Position numbers and translations under genes: made by a program. DNA of 64,000 nucleotides. Origin: Notolepis coatsorum. Taxonomy: Eukaryota > Chordata > Actinopteri > Aulopiformes > Paralepididae. Each line of letters starts with the position of its first letter. Within the stretch, counting starts at the first letter, position 1. A model generated the notes under the pieces. That model was not told the origin of the DNA. It made no database searches and worked only from the letters and a program-made list of their open reading frames with translations. Of this stretch, positions 12,728-24,904 are shown piece after piece. The stretch lies in the NCBI GenBank assembly GCA_963971535.1, contig OZ020588.1, forward strand, positions 125,774,561-125,838,560, read 5' to 3'.

Positions 12728-15700
12728 ATGGAGGCAATCATGGAGATGCTCCGGGCACAGAAGAGTGCACAGGAGCGCATGGAGGAACACCAACATCTGG
12801 TCAGCGCCGAGTTGGTTCGGCTGGGCGGGATCGTCAGCTCGTCGCAGGAGACGCCGCAGTCGGCGCTACTCACAGCCCAGCAGGCACAAGTCGAGGTGGC
12901 TGGGGTAAGGACGACGGTGGGAGAGACGGCGGCAGGAGAGGCGGCCGAATTGGAGAGCGGTTCGTCTATCTGCGACTGTGTGGACGACTTCACCGGGGAG
13001 TTGAGAAGGGTATTCGACACTTCCCGAGTTCTCTTGATCTTTGAGGCCGGTGGGCGGCTTCTCGCCTGCCGGCAGGGCCTCCGCACGGTCTCAGATTACG
13101 CCATCGAATTTCGGATTGTGGCTCGGGAGGCAGCTTGGCCGGAAATTCCTTGTGTGGTCCTGTTCCTCAAGGGACTCTCCGCACGGATGAGGGACGAGTT
13201 CGCCGTGCGTGAGATCCCTGAGCAGCTGGAAACACTCATCAACACCGCCATACGGATGGACAACCGACATCGGGAGAGAGAGAGGGAGCGTGAAGATACT
13301 ACCCAGGTACATGTCCCTTCTCCTCCCGTTGTTGTTACTTTCCCGCATTACACAAGTGGGCCACTGGGTGATGAATCCATGCAGCTTGGGGCGCTATCGC
13401 TCTCAGACGACGAGCGGCGGCGCTTCATCGAGGAGCGATGCTGCTTCCAGTGTGGCCGCACCGGTCATCGTTTCGGCAGCTGTCGGGAACAGGCAGGCTC
13501 AACTCGGCGCCAGTCGGGAAGAGGAGGTGCTCCGCCGGGCCTCGAGAGGGCGCCAGCAGGTGGGCTCACCCCAGCACTACCATCAGACACACGTACATTT
13601 CTGGAGGTGGCGGTTAACTGTGGGGGTAACGTTAGGGGAACGAAGGCTCTCATTGACTCAGGGGCGGCGGGCAATTTCATTCACTTGGGGTTGGTGAGAG
13701 AATGGGGAATCCCAGTAGAAGAGTTGGGGGTTCCTATTCTGGTCTACGCCCTGGACGGTCAGCCCCTGGGCAGTGGGAGCGTCACTCAACGCACTGTTCC
13801 TATACACATCCGGGTGGCGGGTGGGGGGTGGGAGTGGATTCAATTATTTGTCATTGTCTCCCCCTATTCTGTAATGGTGTTGGGTCATCCCTGGTTGTCT
13901 TCATGTATACGTAATATTAATTGGAGCACGGGCAAGCTCTCAACGGAGGTCGACGTGAAGTCGGTCGTCTGCGAGAGTTTGTCCACTCCCTTGTCCCCCT
14001 CCCCCTCTTCTCTTTTTTGTCCTTCTTCTCTCTCCAGGATGGTGGGGAGCGTCGCAGATTCTGTTCCACCCTCTAATCCCGATTTGATAGGGGTTCCTGA
14101 GATCTATTGGGACCTGGCGGACGTTTTTAGCAAGACGCGTGCTAAAGCACTACCGCTTCATAGATCATACGACTGTCCCATTAATCTCCTACCCGGTACC
14201 TCCCCGCCTCGCGGGCGAATGTTCTCTCTCTCACGCCCAGAGACCTTGGCTATGAACACCTACATTGAGGAGGCATTGCTTGCGGGGCACATACGTCCTT
14301 CCACATCCCCGGCCGGCGCTGGTTTCTTCTTTGTTGATAAAAAAGATGGGGATCAGCGTCCGTGCATTGATTATAGGGGATTGAATGACGTTTCCATCAA
14401 GAACCGATATCCTTTACTTCTCATGGACACGGCCTTTGAGTGCTTACAGGGGGCGCAGGTCTTTTCTAAACTTGACTTACGTAATGCATACAATCTGGTC
14501 AGGATTAGAGAAGGAGACGAGTGGAAGACTGCATTTAATACGCCTATTGGTCACTATGAGTATTTGGTCATGCCCTTTGGTTTGGCTGATGCTCCGGCAG
14601 TCTTCCAAGCCCTGGTTAACGACGTGCTGCGAGACTTGATTGGGGTGTCGGTGTTTGTTTACCTAGATGATATCCAAACTTTTTCTCGCGATATGGTGCA
14701 ACACCAACTGCATGTTCGGGAGGTGCTAGATTGTCTCCTCAAGCATCAACTATTCGTTAAGGCCGAGAAGTGTGTGTTTCACACTGATACCGTTTCCTTC
14801 CTGGGCTTTGTGTTGACGAAGGGTGATCTACGCATGGATTCGGCCAAGGTGAGTGCAGTCTTGGACTGGCCACAGCCTTCGTCGCTCAAGGAGTTACAAC
14901 GGTTTTTGGGCTTTGCACATTTTTACAGGCGCTTTATTCGCAACTTTAGCGCCTTAGCCAATCCATTAACAGCTCTCACTAAAGCCTCTCTCCCTGGCTT
15001 TGAATGGTCGCCTAGGGCAGAGTCGGCCTTCTGCGATCTCAAACGTCGGTTTACATCCGCTCCTGTATTGATCCGCCACGATGCGGAGGTTCCGTTCATT
15101 GTGGAGGTGGATGCCTCTGACATCGCGGTGGGGGGGGTGCTCTCTCAGAGGTGCTTAAAGGATGGGAAAGTGCACCCGTGTGCTTTTTTTTCTCGCCGTC
15201 TGTCACCAGCCGAGCGCAACTACGATGTGGGTAATCGGGAGTTGTTGGCTATCAAATTGGCACTGGAGGAATGGAGACATTGGTTGGAGGGGGCGGCACA
15301 TCCTTTCATTGTTTGGACCGATCATAAGAACTTGGCTTACATCCAAGGGGCTAAACGCCTTAACGCTCGCCAGGCCAGGTGGGCGTTATTCTTCACACGA
15401 TTTCGATTTACCATCTCCTATAGGCTCGGGTCCAAGAATATCAAACCCAACGCGTTATCGCGCCAGTTTGATCTTCCTGGTCGGGAGGAGCAGCCCCATC
15501 CCATTATTCCACCGGCCTTGATTTTGGCACCTGTGTCTTGGGGCATAGATAAGGTGGTAAGGTCGGCGCTGACGCGGGAGCCCGATCCTGGCGGGGGCCC
15601 TCCGGGGCGGTCGTATGTGCCCAAGGCGGCACGCTCACGTTTGCTGCAGTGGGCACATGCCTCATCCCTCACCAGCCACCCTGGGGCCACCAGGACCCTG

Positions 15701-16906
15701 GAATTTATCCGTAGGAGGTTCTGGTGGCCGACAGTGGAGGGGGATACGCGTTCCTTTGTGGCAGCCTGCCCGATGTGCGCGCGCAGTATGACCTCTCACC
15801 GTGCACCAGCAGGTCTCCTCCGGCCGCTTCCTATTCCTAAACGGCCCTGGTCGCACATATCCCTGGACTTTATTTCTGGCCTTCCCCTTTCGGACGGGTT
15901 CACCGCCATTTTGGTGGTGGTGGACCGGTTCTCTAAGGCGGCTCACTTTGTTCCTTTCCCCAAGCTTCCATCGGCCCGAGAGACTGCTGATCTGGTGATA
16001 CAGCATGTCTTTCGGGTCCACGGGCTTCCGGTGGATATTGTGTCGGACCCGGGTCCTCAGTTCGCTTCCAGGTTCTGGAAGGCGCTTGCCGCCGGTCTCG
16101 GCGCCTCCGTCAGCCTTTCGTCTGGGTTTCATCTGCAGTCGAACGGGCAGACGGAGCGCGTCAACCAGGACCTGGAGGGGGTCTTGAGATGTTACATTGC
16201 CGGTTGCTCTGCAACGTGGAGTAGGAGGTTGGCATGGGCTGAGTACGAGCATAATACCCTCCTCTCCTCCTCTACCGGTATGTCTCCCTTTCAGTGTCAG
16301 TATGGTTTTCAACATCCTCTGTTTCCCGAGCAGGAGCAGGAGGCGGAGGTGCCCTCGGCCCAGGCACACGTGGCTCGCTGCCGCAGGATGTGGAAGCGGG
16401 TCCGGGCGGCGCTGCAGAAGGTTTCGGTTAGTACCCAGCGGCAGGCTAACCGCAACCGTCGTCCGGCTCCGGTTTACCATCCAGGGCAGCGGGTTTGGCT
16501 TTCCACCCGGGATCTCCCTCTCCGGGTGGAATCCAGGAAGCTGGCTCCTCGCTTTATAGGGCCCTTTAAAGTGGTACGTCGGGTGAATCCTGTGGCTTAC
16601 AGGCTACGGCTTCCGAGCTCTATGAGGGTTCATCCGACGTTTCATGTGTCCCTGTTGAAGCCGTTCCTCTCATCGCCCTTGGCCCCGCCACTGCCTACGG
16701 TTCCTCCACCTCGGTTTATTGGTGGTCAGCCTATTTACACGGTGCGGAGGATACTGGGTTGTAGGCGGAGGGGTAGGGGGTTTCAGTTATTGGTGGATTG
16801 GGAGGGGTACGGGATAGAAGAGCGTTCTTGGGTGCCTCAAAGGGATATTTTAGATCCCAGCCTGATCGTTGATTTCCGGCGGCTGAATCCCGAGGCCCCC
16901 AGGTGA
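12728..16906 (+). CDS. Gag-Pol polyprotein of the Sushi-type element
   Basis: About 1392 residues from the ATG at 12728, chosen because it is the first start after the LTR and priming site. Rough order: N-terminal coiled stretch (1-45); CCHC knuckle [14 protein letters not shown] (~238); retropepsin [11 protein letters not shown] (~308); RT with [12 protein letters not shown] and YLDDI (~645); RNase H with [12 protein letters not shown] (~795); integrase HHCC zinc site (~977-1017); core with [16 protein letters not shown] and NGQTERVNQ (D, D, E at about 1047, 1107, 1143); chromodomain [17 protein letters not shown] near the C-terminus. Gag and Pol share one frame. The chromodomain steers integration in chromoviruses. 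It belongs to a mobile element, not a host gene. Confidence 0.92.
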   Translation: MEAIMEMLRAQKSAQERMEEHQHLVSAELVRLGGIVSSSQETPQSALLTAQQAQVEVAGVRTTVGETAAGEAAELESGSSICDCVDDFTGELRRVFDTSRVLLIFEAGGRLLACRQGLRTVSDYAIEFRIVAREAAWPEIPCVVLFLKGLSARMRDEFAVREIPEQLETLINTAIRMDNRHREREREREDTTQVHVPSPPVVVTFPHYTSGPLGDESMQLGALSLSDDERRRFIEERCCFQCGRTGHRFGSCREQAGSTRRQSGRGGAPPGLERAPAGGLTPALPSDTRTFLEVAVNCGGNVRGTKALIDSGAAGNFIHLGLVREWGIPVEELGVPILVYALDGQPLGSGSVTQRTVPIHIRVAGGGWEWIQLFVIVSPYSVMVLGHPWLSSCIRNINWSTGKLSTEVDVKSVVCESLSTPLSPSPSSLFCPSSLSRMVGSVADSVPPSNPDLIGVPEIYWDLADVFSKTRAKALPLHRSYDCPINLLPGTSPPRGRMFSLSRPETLAMNTYIEEALLAGHIRPSTSPAGAGFFFVDKKDGDQRPCIDYRGLNDVSIKNRYPLLLMDTAFECLQGAQVFSKLDLRNAYNLVRIREGDEWKTAFNTPIGHYEYLVMPFGLADAPAVFQALVNDVLRDLIGVSVFVYLDDIQTFSRDMVQHQLHVREVLDCLLKHQLFVKAEKCVFHTDTVSFLGFVLTKGDLRMDSAKVSAVLDWPQPSSLKELQRFLGFAHFYRRFIRNFSALANPLTALTKASLPGFEWSPRAESAFCDLKRRFTSAPVLIRHDAEVPFIVEVDASDIAVGGVLSQRCLKDGKVHPCAFFSRRLSPAERNYDVGNRELLAIKLALEEWRHWLEGAAHPFIVWTDHKNLAYIQGAKRLNARQARWALFFTRFRFTISYRLGSKNIKPNALSRQFDLPGREEQPHPIIPPALILAPVSWGIDKVVRSALTREPDPGGGPPGRSYVPKAARSRLLQWAHASSLTSHPGATRTLEFIRRRFWWPTVEGDTRSFVAACPMCARSMTSHRAPAGLLRPLPIPKRPWSHISLDFISGLPLSDGFTAILVVVDRFSKAAHFVPFPKLPSARETADLVIQHVFRVHGLPVDIVSDPGPQFASRFWKALAAGLGASVSLSSGFHLQSNGQTERVNQDLEGVLRCYIAGCSATWSRRLAWAEYEHNTLLSSSTGMSPFQCQYGFQHPLFPEQEQEAEVPSAQAHVARCRRMWKRVRAALQKVSVSTQRQANRNRRPAPVYHPGQRVWLSTRDLPLRVESRKLAPRFIGPFKVVRRVNPVAYRLRLPSSMRVHPTFHVSLLKPFLSSPLAPPLPTVPPPRFIGGQPIYTVRRILGCRRRGRGFQLLVDWEGYGIEERSWVPQRDILDPSLIVDFRRLNPEAPR

Positions 16907-16937
16907 ACGTCTGGTGCCGTTCGTTGGGAGAGGGTAC

Positions 16938-17359
16938 TGTTACGATTCTGGTTCCTGACTACGGTCGGGAACCACCCACCTTCTCTGTCATCTGTCACCT
17001 GACTGCTGTCACTTGTTTTTCCCTGTCATTTAGTGCTGTCACTTAGGGCTTGGCTTCTGATTGGCTGTCACAGGGGTGTGTGTGGAATGTTGGTATTTGG
17101 TGGCTATTTAACATTCCTTTCCTCTGCTTGTCATTCGTCAGGTCTTCACTATAGGCGTTCGGAGATAACGCGGCCGGTTCCAGTTCTGGACCACCACTAA
17201 GCTCCATTATCTATTCTCTCGTTCCTTTGCCTTTGGCATAGTATCCTAGTATTACTCTTTGTGTTCTTTACTATTAAAGTCGAACCTGTTCAAGAGTATA
17301 CCTTCTCCGTCTCTGTGATTGCCTACAACAATTGGAACTCACCTACCTCCATCCTGACA
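16938..17359 (+). repeat. 3' LTR of the Sushi-type element
   Basis: 422 bp, paired with 12283-12704. TATTTAA at 17105-17111 and GTCAGGTCTTC at 17137-17147 mark the promoter and the inferred RNA start. Confidence 0.92.
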
Positions 17360-17365
17360 ACACGC

Positions 17366-18010
17366 CAAGGAACAACAAAAAATACCAGCCAATACAGCAT
17401 AGTAACACAAAACAACACTTCTTCAGTAACAATATGTTACTATTTAACACAATATGTACATATGTGGAACAGTGTTGAAACAGTTTAAGTCCTATTATGT
17501 GCTACTGCATGTAAGGTAATTACACTGTATAATTAGTTCAACATTTTAAGTTTTCAGAATAACATGCATGAAACATAAAAACAGAAATAACAACAGGTCA
17601 AGTAATGAACAATAAAATTACATGAAGCAACATATGAATAAATATAACAAGAAAGCATACCAAAAAAAAGTTTTTATATGATAATGTGAAGTGCATCATT
17701 TAATTTTGAGCGACAGTGAAGCGTCTGTTTGTTTAGCATGTGTAATAACAACGGAACACAGCACAACAACAACAACAACACACCACTCAGCTAATCAAGC
17801 CCTGACCAAACTCATTACATGTTTGAGTGCGCTCTGATCGCTTTTCTCGAGAACACCACCAATGGGTCGCAAACTGACATTATTACTATTGTGTCCCCAT
17901 TTTCTCTCTCACTCTCTCGCCCTCTCTCTTTCTCTCCCTTCCTCCTCCATTCCTCCTGTGCTATCCTGTTAATCCTCTCTGTCCTCCTTCCTACTGTATC
18001 TTATATCGTG
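17366..18010. other. AT-rich stretch without a recognised feature
   Basis: It holds an ACA-rich patch (17760-17780) and a pyrimidine-rich TCTC stretch (17895-17960). I see no gene or element ends. This is the sequence into which the Sushi-type element landed. Confidence 0.5.
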
Positions 18011-18023
18011 TCCCATTAAAGCA

Positions 18024-18470
18024 TGTGTGTCCAACTCAAGGCCTGCAAGCCCAAATATGGCCCAACTGGCATTTTCAGATGGCCATCAGACTGAATTTGC
18101 CTCTCCTAGCCACAATTCAACTGGCCTGTGATATAAATCAAACACACCTCCGTCTCACTGCACGGCGATACAAGCATCTACACTTTTTAAACAAACACAC
18201 AGGGGCGAATTTACAAAGAATGGATTGCGGCCGATAATAGCACCCTTAACTGCGTGTGATTTGTGCCCGTTATGTGCTCCGTGTTAAGGACCTATTCACA
18301 AGATATTGCGTGAATGATATACGCCCATACGGTGTTGCAGCTGAATGCAATTTGCTCCTGATATGGTAAAATAGTATAAATACTGCCCATGCAAGAGTAT
18401 GCATGTTCTAGGACAATGGCAGACAGAAAACGAAAGCTTTGATTCTCTGATCGTTAATTGGAACACGAAA
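18024..18470. mobile_element. Unresolved DNA-transposon-like sequence
   Basis: CATGTGTGTCCAACTCAAGG and following CCAAATATGGCCC resemble a Charlie-type hAT tip (GTGTCCAACTC). Past 18200, GGGGCGAATTTACAAAGAAT resembles a Harbinger-like start, and ATGGCAGACAGAAAACG at 18416 could open a small frame. No paired ends or duplications could be matched. Confidence 0.25.
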
Positions 18471-18510
18471 TGAGGGAGAGGGAATCAATAGCTCTTTGTT
18501 TCTATAACAC

Positions 18511-19170
18511 AGCGGTTATCAAACTACGGGGCGTGACCCAAAGTGGTAGGTGACATCACATTGACAAAAAAATATATATATATATAAAAAAAAAGAAATC
18601 AAGAGAAAATCCGACGAGCCCAACTCAGATAGAGTTTTCGACCTGGCAGCTGTTTGTATTTGCCATGTCTCGCCCCTTCATCAATGGAGGCCGACACAGT
18701 ATTCCAATACACATCTCACTACATCCTGCGCATATATAATCGCGGAGACCACGTCTCGTCTTTTGTGTGTAACCTTGACACTCGCAATGGATAGGTTGGA
18801 TAGGTAGAAGCGCGGAGAGAGAGAAGAAGCGCATATTTTCCTAGCAGACAAAAACAACCCATTGGCAGGGAAATGTGCTGATAATGAATGGCTGGCACAG
18901 CTGACATATCTGGCCGAGATCTTTGACCGACTCAATGCATTGAATCTGGGACTACAAGGTCGGGACACAGACCTGTTTGGACTCGCAGCTAAAATGGAGA
19001 GCTGGATTAAGGAACTCCGTTTGTGGCACTCCCGGATAATCAGCGGATATTTTGGGGTATTTACTCAACTTGATGGCTTTTTGGAAGAACAGAATGTTGC
19101 AAAAAAAAAGAGAATCCCACTGAACGGACCAGTCACCTCTGATGGTGAACATTATTCACCGCCTTTGTAG
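18511..19170 (+). mobile_element. hAT element fragment (ZBED5-like transposase piece)
   Basis: CAGCGGTTATCAAACTACGG at 18511 looks like a hAT tip of the CAGTGGTTCTCAAACT type. At 18840-19165 a plus-strand frame reads ADNEWLAQLTYLAEIFDRLN, ALNLGLQGRDTDLFGLAAKM, then ESWIKELRLWHSRI and FTQLDGFLEEQN. This matches the middle of hAT transposases of the ZBED5/FAM200 kind, which carry HL-x-DIFxxLNxLNxxLQG followed by the I-x-x-F-x-x-KLxLW block. Both the N-terminal BED finger and the C-terminal catalytic end are absent, and I cannot see the right tip. Confidence 0.6.
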
Positions 19171-21517
19171 CCAATGAAATTCTGGAGCCAACGGTATCCC
19201 ACGTGAGGGCTGATTGCGTCTGAATGAATGGGAGCGAAGGGCTATTTTGGATAATCATGCCAAATTATTGCCGGTACGCACATTACAAAAACATGTGTAA
19301 AACACTAATTTCCCATGTGATTTCTATAAACTTGGGACCTGTACATAAGACTTCAGGCTATGGAACCGTTATGTTTTCCAGCTCCTACCTCTCAGCATGC
19401 CTTCTCTATTTGAACGACCACATCAAACAAGAGGTGGACGCGGACAAATACTGCGTCATGGTCATGCTGGACCTACAAAAGGCCTTCGACACTGTCAATC
19501 ACTCCATTCTGATTGACAAGCTAAAAGCAATTGGTTTTGATAGTCTATCAGTGAGCTGGATGCAATCCTACATTGAGGGGAGGGAACAGATGGTGGAGGT
19601 AAACGGTACCCTATCCCCCCCCCCCCTCACAAGGAAGCATACTAGGACCGCTACTGTTCCTAATTTATGGAAATGACATGCCGTCAGCTTGTGACTGCAA
19701 CTTGTTCTTGTTTGCAGATGACTCAGCCCTGCTGGTCTCTGACAAGAACAAGTTACAGGTTGAAAAAACCCTCAGCTCAGAACTCGGCAGAATCTGCACC
19801 TGGCTCGCTGATAACAAACTATCGTTACACCTAGGGCTGCCGCGGTATTGATTTTTTCCTTACAGCACAAATTTGCGAAGCTATTGAAACCGCTGCGGTA
19901 ACCGCAAAAAAAAGTTGTCTATTCTTTATAGCATATAGCCTGCCTCTAGTCTCAATGTCTATCTTTAGAGGATGACTTTGCAGCATGAATATTGTTTGGG
20001 ATTCGGCAAGCATGCATTCGTTATTGAAAGTGAAACACAGACAACGTAGGCTACTGAACAGTGAACACTGTTTATTGACGCTTGCAGAGAGGTACAACGT
20101 GAGGCTCACTCGAGGTAGACGGTGGATGGGTCTGTTGAGGAGCTGAGGCGCGCGCCTCTCTCCCCTTCCCGTCGACCAAGAGTGAATACCTGTAGTCCCC
20201 AGGGCTCTGTCCCGACCGGTGTCCGGATCCCCCCCGAAAGGATGAGTGAGCCGCGGCCGGGGAAGACCGGGTGAGCCAGACTTAACGAGAAGCATAAAAC
20301 ATGGGCCCTATTCCCCGTACCTGGCTAACTGAGTTAGCCGGATAATTTTCAGCATAGCTTGACTTAAGCCAGACATTTCCGTTCCCCGAAGTCGGATTTT
20401 CTAAATCGCCATGGTAACAGATCAGAAAGTTTGAACCTGCTCCGGAGCAGGGTTAAGTTCAGTTAGCTGGATGAACCATGGCCACACCCTCGCAAAGAAG
20501 TGCCAGCTCGCTTCCTGAAATAATTACCACAGTGTAGATCTGCATTATACCATTCTAAATTATGTTTTTGTGCTTCGTTTTCCTAGAGGGGGCTTTTGAA
20601 ATGTAAAATAATAGACCTAAATGCTGATAATAAATCATATTCAGCCTATAGATTTACTTTGTCTAAATAAAATAATGCACGTCATATACGGCGCTCGGAG
20701 TCGCGATACACACTGCATGTGGTTATTTTAATAACGGCGCATTGCAAATGTGAATCCCGCAGGGATATTTTTAATGAATGAAACCTCATTCAGGCCGTTT
20801 GGCTCTGATTAGTTTCATATATTCTCCGCTGTAGATTTGCTTAACGGAGCGCCCGGCTTGTGTTTCATTCAAGCATACAATTGAAGTGTCTATGCGTGGA
20901 TTGTGGTCTTTGTGGATTATGAATTATGAGGAATCTGAGGATTGTTGAATTGTATCATCACTCACACGTTATTGTGATAGTGTAACTGGGATTAAAATGT
21001 CTGATGAGATGCGCTGTTTGACGGATTTGAGCAATTGAATGAGCCGTTGATGTCACATTAATGCATTTCAGAAAATGCATTTATCTGTTCAAGCACTGTT
21101 ATCTGATGATGAACATGCGTCACTGGTATAAACCAAAGGTTAATCAATTCAATGCATATGGATTATGTCCGAAACAGATTAAAACCTGATTAATAGTGAA
21201 ACTGTATAGCCGGCTCCAAGCCTCCCTATTATTTCGGGGGTCGCGCCTTGAAAATTGTATTTATATATAAAGTACATGTTACCTAAGCCGAGCGCATACA
21301 CTGCAGATATCCTCATCTAGCATCTATTAATTCTTATCAATTAGATACTATTTGGGCTTGTTTGTATCTACTTATTCTGAAAGAGTTTAACTAATTATTT
21401 TCGCTAGCAATAGATCTCATTCGATTATTCATTCCATTAAGCCTACTGCCATCAGGCACATTTAAAGAAATATAATCTGATTGATTGGGGTAATGAGGGA
21501 TTTAACATTAGCCTATA

Positions 21518-22917
21518 TGTAGCTGAGGGGTACAATTCCCTGACTGTATTGTTAGATATGATATTTAATACCACTACCTCATGTACTTTAACTTCTGGCC
21601 ACCCAGTACAAGATATAAGTATGATGAACACTTTCCCACCTGATGAAACGAACCAACACAAATGGACCAAATCGAATATTTAATACAGCAAAGGGTGTAC
21701 ACAATATTCACTTAATTACATTTATGATTTGAAATGTTAAGTATGCACTTTTATGGCAAATGAGTATTCGTAGGTAAATCAACATTGAATGTCCAATCTC
21801 TGGTTGCGCAGGGAGTAAGTATACAACCTGGAATATTTAGGAAACAATAGCGATAGTACTTAAATAATTATAGCTGGATACACTAAGGGGGGGGGGGGGG
21901 TCCCGCTGGTTGTAAGACAGTAGGAGGGGGGGGTTAGAGAAGTCGCTGGCGGTATCCCATCTGGCCGACGGTGTCTTGGGAGAATCCAAAGTCTTAGACC
22001 CAGTGCCCACAGAACCTCGGGCCGTAGACGAACACAGCTGGACCCTCTGTGGAACAGTATCTGCCGGTCCACAACGGAGAGACGTGGTGCGACCTCACGT
22101 GTAGAGCGCCGCCTCACCTGTAGTCCTCTCCGGGGGGTAATTCCAACACTCGACAGTGTTGGCCTTTATCCATGGAATAATCAAAGCACATAAAGCATAA
22201 TCCAAGAGCCGTGGAAGGCTCGCCGTCGTCGGGTAGAGTAATCCAATATACAGGTCCAGTCGCTCTTGACCCGGAGCTCCTCGGATGCAATCACCACTAG
22301 GGGTCTGACCAGCCTGGATAAGCGTCCAGATAACGTCAGGAACGATGGGGGTACTGATAACTGTAGAACTCGAACCGAACGATGCACCATACATAAATAG
22401 ACTATTATTAGCTTAATAGAATACGTCCAACTCGACGGTATGGTGCCAAACTATGACCATTCAACTATTAATCTACACGATATCTCAATGCCTATTCTGG
22501 GCCAAGTAGGCCCTACTACACCGCACGTGCTTCGTGGGGAGGCTTTTGCGTCTGTCACTCTGATGGAGGGTAAAGAACTGGACTAAAGAAAGTTCTACTT
22601 TACGAGCGCCATATATATATGCGCTATGAACAAATAGTACCACACGTATTTCGCCCGGCATATTACTGCGCGGAACCGGGGGCTGCCTCGACATGTTAGG
22701 CGGCACGATTGAACTTGAACCTAGGGGTATGGCAACCTGGCGCCAGGTTCTAGTCCAATGGTAGAATGAAACTATTATGGGCTGTTTAGTAGAAACGGGG
22801 ATATTCAATGCATATTGTCAAGGAATATACAGGGGATATCAAACGATATACAAATACAATTAAATATATATATATAAATAAATATACATATTCGGTTTAA
22901 TCTGATCCTTCACAACA
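21518..22917. mobile_element. Solo LTR, about 1.4 kb
   Basis: It begins TGTAGCTGAGGGG and ends TTCACAACA, flanked on both sides by CTATA (21513-21517 and 22918-22922), a perfect 5-bp duplication. The second copy of the surrounding element (near 52885, reversed) reads straight through TTAGCCTATAGAT, confirming the empty site. No internal genes are present, as expected after LTR-LTR recombination. The family and the element's direction are not determined. Confidence 0.8.
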
Positions 22918-22944
22918 CTATAGATTATGCATTTAACTTGTCGG

Positions 22945-23022
22945 CGAGGCTATTGAGCCGTATCAATTGTACCCATTCTGCAATATGTTAATAAAGTTTT
23001 AAATCAATCAATCAATCAATGC
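22945..23022 (+). mobile_element. LINE-tail-like segment inside the Harbinger-like family
   Basis: GAGCCGTATCAATTGTACCC, then CAATATGTTAATAAAGTT and AATCAATCAATC repeats: a LINE family D-like 3' end. The same segment sits at the same place in the copy at 52588-53965 (near 52800-52870, reversed). Confidence 0.7.
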
Positions 23023-23246
23023 CGTTAGAAAATCAGGATTTCTGCGATCGACACCTGCTGTCTTTTCAGCTGAGGCGGCCACGCGCACTTATCCTGAGCA
23101 TCAAGTCTGGTTCGAATTAACGAGACTGAATCCACCTTCGAGGAACAGGGAAAGCGCGGATTCAAACATCAGGTTAATTGAATCTGGATAATGGAACTTT
23201 TGATCGACTTTGTTGAACCAGGAATAGGGCCCTGAGCACGGTGTGG

Positions 23247-23386
23247 CTCTTCTTCTTCTTCTTCTTCTTCTTCTTCTTCTTCTTCTTCTTCTTCTTCTTC
23301 TTCTTCTTCTTCTTCTTCTTCTTCTTCTTCTTCTTCTTCTTCTTCTTCTTCTTCTTCTTCTTCTTCTTCTTCTTCTTCTTCTTCTT

Positions 23387-23417
<31 letters not shown>

Positions 23418-23420
23418 TTA

Positions 23421-23503
<83 letters not shown>
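23247..23503. repeat. Composite (CTT)n-(ATT)n microsatellite
   Basis: About 56 CTT units change abruptly to about 28 ATT units. The long poly-Leu, poly-Phe and poly-Arg readings here are artefacts of the repeat. Confidence 0.98.
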
Positions 23504-23505
<2 letters not shown>

Positions 23506-24754
23506 AAAAAACAGCAGTGATGCGGTATTCAGCTTAACTCTGCGGTGGGCGTGATGTAACAGCGATACCGCGGTAATGCGGTAACCGCGGCAGCTATAAT
23601 TACACCTGGGTAAAACAGAGTCCATTCTCTTCAGATCAAATAACAAACTCAGCAAGACCAACGGCTTCTCAGTTACAGTGGGTGACAATATTGTCACAAG
23701 GAAAGATGAAATTACATACCTAGGTTCCATCCTAGAGGCAAATCTTTCCTGTGACAAAATGGCATCCAAGGTAATAAAAAAAGTCAACCAACAAACTCGA
23801 TTCTTGTACCGGATCTCCTCTCCTAAACAAGAATACCCTGAAGACTCTGGCAGGAGCACTCATTCAAGGGTACTACGACTATGCTTGCACCTCATGGTAC
23901 CAAAGCACCTCAAAGGCGCTAAAAACTAAATTACAAACATCTCAAAACAAACTGGTCAGACTACTGCTTGACCTTACTCCTAGAACCCACCTCACCCCTG
24001 CCCACTTTGACAACCTAGGATGGCTTAGAGTAGACGACAGAGTACAGCAACTTGCAATGGGCCTGGTCTAGAAGATACACTACACGACCAAGGTACCCAT
24101 GTACATGTCAAAATACTTCCCAAAGGTCAGTGAATACCACGATCACAACACCAGAGGGAGCTCCACAAATCATGTTAAACAAACCCAGATTCGGCTCAAA
24201 CAAGGGACTAAACACGTTTCGCAATTATGCCACATCAATGTGGAACGCCCTACCCAAAGCTGTAAAGGAATGTGAATCACTACCCACTTTCAAAACCACT
24301 CTTAAAGAACACCTACGGGAGACTCCAATTCGAAACTGGCCCCTGTAAATGTCCTAACCCAACCCCCTCCAATGTACAGTAAATGACCAAGTATGGTTTT
24401 GTCAATATTCCAATGTACAGTTTTGCTTGTACAGTTATACAGTGTCCCCCACCCACCCCACCTACCCAACCTCCTCCAATGTACAGTGTCTACGTCAAAT
24501 GTATATACTCTCTTTTCTAGACAATTTTTGTATCACAAACAGTAGGCTACTGTATTTGCAAATCTGGTATGTCATAAATGTATAGATGTAGCAGTACTGT
24601 CTATCTGTATGTCATGTATGTCATGATTAATTGAAAATGGGGGACCCTGATGTAAACAAGACGAAAGTCTTTCTCTGGTCTGCATCCCCTTAATAATTGT
24701 ATGTATTGAGCTGTACTGTACTGTACCCATTCTGCAATCTGTTAATAAAGTTGT

Positions 24755-24904
24755 CATTCATTCATTCATTCATTCATTCATTCATTCATTTACTCATGCA
24801 TTAATTAATTAATTAATTAATTAATTAATTAATTAATTAATTAATTAATTAATTAATTAATTAATTAATTGATTAATTAATTAATTAATTCATTCATTCA
24901 TTCA
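24755..24904. repeat. (ATTC)n and (TTAA)n repeat at the LINE end
   Basis: The TCATTC repeats that end LINE D run into about 24 ATTA/TTAA units and back into ATTC repeats at the edge of the gap. Confidence 0.95.

Larger units (their letters stand above)
12283..17359 (+). mobile_element. Sushi-type Ty3/gypsy chromovirus, whole-looking and young
   Basis: Two LTRs of 422 bp (12283-12704 and 16938-17359) start TGTTACGATTCTGG and end CCTGACA. They differ at about seven positions, under 2%. ACACGC lies on both outer sides (12277-12282 and 17360-17365), the target duplication. Between them one frame encodes gag through a C-terminal chromodomain. A purine run, GGGAGAGGGTA, sits just before the 3' LTR. 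The order gag-PR-RT-RNase H-IN-chromodomain and the likely self-priming site fit the Tf1/Sushi group of vertebrates. It looks whole, with no evident break in the pol part. Confidence 0.92.
20304..23231 (+). mobile_element. Harbinger-like non-autonomous element, copy E1
   Basis: Ends GGCCCTATTCC (20304) and GGAATAGGGCC (ends 23231) have flanking ATG / CTG, so a 3-bp duplication with one base changed. Sub-terminal GGCTAACTGAGTTAGCC and TTATCCAG-type repeats match the second copy at 52588-53965 in reverse orientation. The body is AT-rich with no transposase. A solo LTR (21518-22917) is inserted, and a LINE-tail-like segment (22945-23020) is shared with the second copy. The PIF/Harbinger assignment rests on TIR style and the 3-bp TSD. 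Confidence 0.6.
19832..23598 (+). mobile_element. hAT-type element carrying other insertions
   Basis: It interrupts the LINE reading between the [10 protein letters not shown] block and the SNNKLSKTNGF block. The ends are TAGGGCTGCCGCGG and, inverted, TATAGCTGCCGCGG. The flanks GTTACACC (19824-19831) and ATTACACC (23599-23606) match at 7 of 8 positions, consistent with a hAT duplication. Sub-terminal GCGGTAACCGC repeats lie at both ends. Its own interior is short once the Harbinger-like element (20304-23231) and the trinucleotide repeat (23247-23503) are set aside. No transposase is seen. Confidence 0.7.
19370..24793 (+). mobile_element. LINE family D, 5'-truncated, split by a hAT element
   Basis: The left part (about 19370-19831) encodes RT: LLYLNDHIKQEVDADKYCVM, VMLDLQKAFDTVNHSILIDK, then [14 protein letters not shown]. 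The right part (23599-24350) continues with GDNIVTRKDEITYLGSILEA, ASKVIKKVNQQTRFLYRISS and, at the end, TFKTTLKEHLRETPIRNWPL, then a 3' UTR and TCATTC repeats. Frames shift several times within it (for example the poly-C run near 19615), so it is dead. The RT signatures place it in the jockey superfamily near CR1/L2; no finer name is claimed. Copies of its tail recur elsewhere in the window. Confidence 0.75.

Noticed and set aside
15662-16480. 272-codon minus-strand frame within the Sushi-type element
   Set aside because: A shadow of the integrase coding frame with no domain of its own.
23241-23537. Long Leu/Phe/Tyr and Arg/Asn repeat proteins
   Set aside because: They are six-frame readings of the CTT/ATT microsatellite; no start context or non-repeat part supports a gene.
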